64,000 nt of DNA. It comes from Siderastrea radians. Taxonomy: Eukaryota > Cnidaria > Anthozoa > Scleractinia > Rhizangiidae. Location: assembly GCA_964017195.1 (NCBI GenBank), contig OZ024894.1, positions 31,894,388 through 31,958,387 on the forward strand, written 5' to 3'. The position numbers and the translations under genes are program-made. The notes beneath the pieces were generated by a model. The model had not been told where the DNA came from. It saw nothing but the letters and a program-made list of their open reading frames with translations, and did not search any database. Below are positions 58,811 through 64,000 of the stretch, one piece after another; the stretch's first letter is position 1, and each line of letters begins with the position of its first letter.

Positions 58811-58905
58811 TTAATCCGTCTGGTATAAATACGGGATGAACTCTAAGACACAGCAATAGATCGTCACATAGTTCGTCCCGTTTATACCAGACGGATTATA
58901 CGAAG
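58811..58905. repeat. ~95-bp hairpin
   Basis: TTTAATCCGTCTGGTATAAA and TACGGGATGAACT pair with AGTTCGTCCCG and TTTATACCAGACGGATTATA across a loop of about 28 bases. It may be a minimal MITE or, less likely, a small-RNA precursor. The C-rich 58950-59170 stretch beyond is low-complexity. Confidence 0.75.
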
Positions 58906-59767
58906 CGTGTCAAATGGGAAAGCAAATTGTTTTTTCTCGTCGGCCAAAACACGGGGCGGGGGGGGCACGGGGCTCCCGTTTCCCGTACCTTTAATCCCGG
59001 TTCCCGCCCTGTACTTATTGGCTCCCGCCTCTTTGCATTTTTTCGATTGCCAAATATTGCACAATGTTGAGTAATTTTTCCCTTTTTCTCGCCCCATCTT
59101 CTCCCGCCTCCAGTACACCTCCCCCCCCCCCTTTTCTCCCGGTCTCCCGCCCCCCTGTCCCCTTCCACAATACAAGAGCAAGGTATTTCAATTCTGTTTC
59201 GGTCCACGCAGGTTCCTCTTTCGGTGTCTTCATGACGCCATTGTCGAGGTAACTTATGTAAATTACAAAAAGTATTTTAAAGCAGCGTTGATGCTAAATT
59301 GACATAATTGAGGGTACGAAAATAAAAATTACACAAATACTTTCGCACGAATGGAGTCCGATTGCACGTTAAGATTTGATTAGATGTCTTATAAACAGCA
59401 TCTCGTGCACTGAACAGTCAAATTTATTTCTGCATTTCTTAGGAACGACGAAACGCCTTAGTAGGTCTTCAGGGACCTTCCCGCCTGCATGCCATTGTAA
59501 TATTGTTTGGTAATAGAGGATGACTAGTGTTTATGTCCCTCCACACTTTCGTGTTAATGGCCGCGCGTGTAACTCACAGAACCCGCAGCACACAGGTCAC
59601 ATTGGAAACGAAACATTGTTGGTTTACAATCAATGACTTTGTCTATTGCACTTTGAGTTGTTGGTCATTTTTCCGGCTCACAAACACGGGTTGGATATAT
59701 AGTGGCCTGCACTTTTTGGCCGAGGTCCTTGAGCTGTTTCTTGACAATATCCCCTGAGACTTAATCT

Positions 59768-59769
<2 letters not shown>

Positions 59770-59836
<67 letters not shown>
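59770..59836. repeat. (AAT)n microsatellite, 3' tail of minus-strand LINE
   Basis: AAT repeats with one AGT interruption. On the minus strand they follow the LINE 3' UTR at 59840-59909. Confidence 0.9.
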
Positions 59837-59839
<3 letters not shown>

Positions 59840-59909
59840 GGTGCTGAAAAAACGCATTTTACAACGCATGGAAGTCTCAATGCTTTTTACAACAAGTTAT
59901 TTACCTAAT

Positions 59910-60125
59910 CTAACTATAGACACTGTTAAAAAGAAAAGTTTTTAATCTCGATTTAAAGGAGTCATCTGTGGAACACTGTTTGATTATAATGGGCAAGTCA
60001 TTCCAGAGCTTTGGTGCAATGACTGAGAAGGATCTGTCACCGTAGGTAACCGTTTTAGTCTTTGGAATAGACAGCAAGACCACTCGAACAATGCCTCCTG
60101 TTTCTTTAGGGGGCGGTAAAGGGTG
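59910..60125 (-). pseudogene. LINE ORF2 C-terminal fragment, minus strand
   Basis: Minus-strand reading: PPKETGGIVRVVLLSIPKTK, TVTYGDRSFSVIAPKLWNDL, PIIIKQCSTDDSFKSRLKTF, LFNSVYS, stop (59910-59912). The FSVxAPKLWNxLP ... SFKxxLKTFLF pattern is the conserved end of many LINE ORF2 proteins. It is followed by a short 3' UTR and the AAT tail. Only about 70 codons remain, so this is a 5'-truncated copy. Confidence 0.82.
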
Positions 60126-60514
60126 CTGGTCACAAAAGTATTTGTTGTAATTTACATATTACGTTACCTTGGCAATGGCGTCATGGAGACACCGAAACGT
60201 CGGTGTTATCGTTTATTTTTGCTTGTCTATGTTTAAACAAATCATAATTGATAAAAAAAACACGTTCACTAACTAGTTCACCAAGGTCTCAATTCTGGCA
60301 GACTTTGAAAAGATATACTTTTTTAACTGTCACACTCTTAGTCGGTTCTTACAGCAAACCGCTGTTAAGATTTTTAAAAGGGCTATTGGGTCCTGCTAAT
60401 CGAAGATAACTTCAGAGTTGAGGACTGACCGTGTGTCATTTTCGAGAACGTTTACTTTTCCTTTTACGGTTGAGAAGAAAATTTTCACTTGAGTAATACT
60501 AACATTAGTATTAG

Positions 60515-60516
60515 AA

Positions 60517-60547
<31 letters not shown>

Positions 60548-60621
60548 TATTTTTCTTTATTTTAGCAGGGCCTGGATGGAAATTACTTCTTGTAATTCTA
60601 GTTTACCTTGTCTAAATAAAG

Positions 60622-60655
<34 letters not shown>

Positions 60656-60657
60656 GG
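60515..60657 (+). repeat. (ATT)n, then LINE/SINE 3' end with (TTG)n tail
   Basis: ATT repeats at 60517-60547 precede AGCAGGGCCTGGATGGAAAT ... GTTTACCTTGTCTAAATAAA G and TTG repeats at 60622-60657. TCTAAATAAAG followed by a microsatellite is a common retroposon end. Confidence 0.7.
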
Positions 60658-60882
60658 TAAGGCTTATCGGTTTGTTGTTAAGACCGTCCTCATATATTTT
60701 TTCAGTTTTTTTTTTTTATAAATTGTCTGTTTCAGTTTTACTAAGTAAATAGTTCATTTTCAAAGTGCAGTCACCGTTGAAGACAATTGTTAGTAGTGAA
60801 CTTCAATAAAATTTAACTTGACAGTCCAAAAAAGTTTCTCTTCTTTATCGGTTTCCTTTCCCAACTTTTCAAAAAATGTGTA

Positions 60883-60975
60883 TGTTATTCACCGGTCGGA
60901 AGGTCCCTACGGCCTGGAGTGGTACTCGAGACTAAGGGCGCAGTGTTCCGACCAAGGGTGATGTGAATAACGTTG
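60883..60975. repeat. short imperfect fold-back (GTCGGAAGGTCC family)
   Basis: TTATTCACCGGTCGGAAGGT and GTTCCGACCAAGGGTGATGTGAATAA are imperfect inverses around ACTCGAGA. No coding. Confidence 0.5.
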
Positions 60976-62683
60976 TTTTCTTTTTTTCGAAGGCAAAACG
61001 AGGCGAATTGGTCTGAGAATTGGTTTGTAAACAGTCTTCCTAGTAAATCTACGTGTACTACCTCTGTCGATCGATTGAGAAGATAGAGTCGTTGGAAAGC
61101 GGTAGAGAAAAAAGGTAGACTAGCAATAAAACAGGAGTTAAAATATATCATGGAGCAATGGTCGTAAAGAACAAGCCCCTACCAATCTCATAGCAAACAT
61201 ATAAAATGTCAAACTAAACAACGATTTCTGAAAAACGCACGATAACAGCTGGATAACTTTCTTGAGTTAGCTTTGTCCAGTTCAAAGTGAAATCATATGT
61301 ACAAATTCGGTTTCACCGAAAGATCTTTTATGTCTTCATATCTTAAGATTTTCGCAAATCGATGCTTCAAGAAACTACACAGAAAAAAAAGAGAGTTGTC
61401 AGCAGTTCTTTTCAGACACATCCAGGTTTTTGTTTGACTCTTTTAGCCGTAACAATCATATTGTCTTAATGAACGGGAATAAAAAGTGATTTCCAGTCAA
61501 GCCGTATTAAGTCAACTGGCGTGCTTACACTTCAAGAAAAAAACGCAACTCCTAAGAAAGCAAACTAGCAAAGTTTTGTCAACAAAATCACATAAATACT
61601 CGCCTTTCTGAAGAATTTGGAAAATCACCAGACATTTTATTCCATTGTTTTTTTCCTTTACAAAGGAAGTGAACAAAAAAATTCAATTTTAAGGGAAATA
61701 TCCAACGTTTCGTTGCGCCGGAGTTGGGTGATTTCTCATCGAGATTCCCCGCTGATTCGAACCAGCCAACCTCGTGCACGTAATTAGCCAATCAAATGTA
61801 AGGATTTAGGATCCTGGCCCGCTAAAAGGCTTCAGAAACAAAATAACGAGTTTATGACGTTATCTTAGAAAAGTAAACACTGCAGGACTTCTGTCAGTGT
61901 TCTGTTAATGTTCATCATGCTTATTCAAAAAAACCATAGTGTCCCATTTTATTGGCAACTTTTATTTATTTTTTAACGACTAAAAGTTAATTGAATATCT
62001 ATAAACTTAATGCCAAATTGAACCAAAAATTTTACTGATCGTTGCGAGGAGGCGACAAAAAGATTCTTCGTTAATTTTATTCATAAATGACAAAAATGTA
62101 TTAGGCTCAAGATTCTTGTTTACACCTAGTGTAAGCGAACCTTTAAGATCAGTGTAATCTCCAGGCACTCAATATTTTTTTCTTGTCTTTTTGCTTACAT
62201 TAAGAGGAGAGTGTTGTGGTTAAATTAGAAAGAAATTTTCTTAAATAAAGCATTTCATTTAGTGACTGTTTCGCGGTTTCAGTCACGGTAATTGAATTTC
62301 TAGCTTTCTCATTGATTCATCGCGGTGGTTATCAGCCCAAACTCTGCTTGACGTCTTATAAGGAAATTGGATGGCAAGTGCCCTGCCGTTCATTTTTTTT
62401 TTCAGTGATCAAAGCAAAAGTCTTGTACAAAATTCTTCTAAAAAAATCATCGACCATAAATTGAGAATTGAATTAAATACTTATTCCACTCGTTTCTTTT
62501 TTTTTTTTTTGGACATGAGGGAGTTATAGTTCGCGACTATTTATCACTTCATAATCCAGCACTCTCTCTTGGAATAATGCTTCTGTTACGTGCCGTTACC
62601 AAGGAAAGAAAAGTTTTACTCGAAATGGGTGAATAATTAAGCAGACGAAATAAAAATCAACAGTGTTGTTGGAAGAGGCCATT
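60976..62683. other. no recognised gene
   Basis: AT-rich sequence without recognisable domains. Short frames at 60885-61151 (-) and 61588-61791 (-) are not supported by other features. Confidence 0.45.
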
Positions 62684-63017
62684 AACGGAGATTTGGCTGA
62701 AGCAAATTATGCCTAATGAATTAGAATATATCCAAAGGAATAAAGCAAATGTTAGATGTGAACTAATTATGAGTTGCTCGTGACGGATATCATGTGTGAT
62801 ACACAGGTGGTCAACTAAATCTCATTCTAGTTTCGTTCTTGTGAAGAGGAAACGGAGATTTGGCTGAAGTAAATTATGCCTAATGAATTAGAATATATCC
62901 AAAGGAATAAAGCAAATGTTAGATGTGAACTAATTATGAGTTGTTCGTGACGGATATCATGTGTGATACACAGGTGGTCAACTAAATCTCATTCTAGTTT
63001 CGTTCTTGTGAAGAGGA
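62684..63017 (+). repeat. recent 167-bp tandem duplication
   Basis: AACGGAGATTTGGCTGAAG starts at 62684 and again at 62851, and the two units are nearly identical to GTTCTTGTGAAGAGG (differences such as GAAGC/GAAGT and TTGCTCG/TTGTTCG). The very low divergence marks it as the youngest tandem event visible here. Confidence 0.93.
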
Positions 63018-63715
63018 AAAATGTCCAAAAAACAAAACATAATGAGAAAAAAAATGTTTTTTTTTTGGCATTATTTAACAAGATGACCTGTTAGTAATTG
63101 CTTATTCATTTTCGCGATGTTTTGTTAGAAGAGTTTCATGTTGTACGTAACCCACGGAATCTTTAACCGATCTTTGCACCTCAGACTTGTTGCCTTACAA
63201 ACGATTGTTGGACGAAACAGTGAATACAGTGAACGGTTTTCATGTTCAGGAGTAATTTACTCTGAAATATTCCGTGCTGAAAGAAGAAAACCAGGCGAAT
63301 ATAAAGAATGCAACATAGTCCATTCATCAAATAATAATTAGTTTCTTTCCGATGACTGTTTTTTGCACTAGTTTCGCGAGCCAATAGCTTTTTATTTTAC
63401 CTACTAAAGTAACTTAGAATTCATAAATGTTTAGTTAGTTGTCCCAGCTATGCAAACAACCATGAGACTTATCGGAGGTGTTCGTAATGCAATTTGTTCA
63501 CCTGTAGTTGAGACAAAACAATTCTGATATTACCTGGTGTTTTTTTTCCTTGCTGATTAACATAATGAATTTTAATGAGTTGGTCATTAGAGGTCTCATA
63601 GTCCATCAAAGAAAGAAAAGTGCACACAGGATTCTTACTTCACTATCTTGGCACAGAGACGAACATAAAACTGCCTTTGAAATTAATATTTTTCAGGGGC
63701 TTTTAGCTTTAACAT

Positions 63716-63770
63716 ATGATGCTACGACAGTACACTTTCCTGTTCTTTGTCGCCGCGGCCTGGGCCATAG
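63716..63770 (+). CDS. first coding exon of a secreted-protein gene (signal peptide), continues off the window
   Basis: ATG 63716 followed by ATG 63719 encodes MMLRQYTFLFFVAAAWAI and one further base, G, then the donor GTAAGT at 63771. The short basic n-region (LRQ), the hydrophobic core (TFLFFVAAAWA) and small residues before the junction form a good signal peptide, so the product should enter the secretory pathway. The phase-1 intron directly after the signal peptide is typical of exported metazoan proteins with shuffled modules. A possible acceptor (TTTTTCAG, ending 63696) upstream could mean a spliced 5' UTR. The mature protein lies beyond 64000, so family and function cannot be given. 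The 63777-64000 stretch is intron. Confidence 0.6.
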
Positions 63771-64000
63771 GTAAGTCTTGTAACCCGTAAGGACTGACGA
63801 GTTCTTCTCAAACTTAGACTTGCTAATGTTTACTTTGCGAACACTTTATCCGTTACCTTCAGTCAGGCTCATACACCACTGTTAGCTGGTTTAATTCTTG
63901 CCCATTTTTATTGTCAATGTACATCTATATCAGTATACAAAAGCAACCTTCTTTTTTACTAACTTGTGTTCCATTCTAAGATTTTCTCGCTAAATCCTTG

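Larger units (their letters stand above)
59216..60202. repeat. inverted pair of ~65-bp repeats around a LINE end
   Basis: 59216-59280 (TTTCGGTGTCTTCATGACGC, CATTGTCGAGGTAACTTATG, TAAATTACAA) is found in inverse at about 60136-60202. The ACCGAAACGTCGGTG word at 60191-60205 is reminiscent of Penelope-type terminal repeats, but this is unproven. Confidence 0.7.

Noticed and set aside
58882..59233. Gly/Arg-rich ORFs on the minus strand
   Set aside because: They come from C-rich low-complexity sequence in all three frames; no conserved motif.

Overview
The window looks like intergenic, repeat-rich nuclear DNA of an animal, most probably an anthozoan cnidarian such as a coral. It is AT-rich and gene-poor and shows GT-AG introns. 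It holds CR1/Jockey-, L1/Tx1-, Penelope- and DIRS-type retroelements, a PIF/Harbinger transposon, many fold-back (MITE-like) elements and rhodopsin-family GPCR pseudogenes. The taxonomic call is inference; no single gene proves it. No bacterial-style operon, CRISPR array, rRNA or tRNA was recognised.

Layout. 0-6 kb: a decayed minus-strand CR1/Jockey-like reverse transcriptase, an L1/Tx1-like LINE bounded by a 13-bp target-site duplication (TSD), then a Penelope-like RT relic. 6.8-8.8 kb: two GPCR remnants in opposite orientation. 9-9.8 kb: trinucleotide and minisatellite arrays. 10.6-12.05 kb: an element with 18-bp terminal inverted repeats (TIRs) between TTAA sites. 12.2-20.2 kb: a broken DIRS-like retroelement whose terminal repeat is split by a 5.2-kb element with arms of about 0.8 kb. 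20.6-24.6 kb: a four-element nest whose innermost member carries a spliced gene for a small ZAD-like (C2..C2) zinc protein. 25.3-27 kb: a TIR element filled with a 63-bp satellite open on both strands. 27-40 kb: mostly non-coding repeats, fold-backs and LINE tails. 40.66-46.58 kb: a PIF/Harbinger transposon with a HARBI1-like transposase (+) and a Myb/SANT-like partner (-), both broken, with a second L1/Tx1 copy inserted in the transposase gene. 46.6-63 kb: inverted and tandem repeats, a TA-flanked TIR element and LINE tails. 63.7 kb: a probable first coding exon of a secreted protein that runs off the right edge.

The window is best read as a record of successive insertions. Boundaries are unusually clear because many TSDs survive (TTAA, TAA, TA, 8, 10, 13 and 15 bp), which allows a relative order of events. 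Almost every recognisable protein is broken. The exceptions are the signal-peptide exon at the right edge and, apart from one frameshift, the spliced zinc-protein gene at 22.8-24.05 kb.
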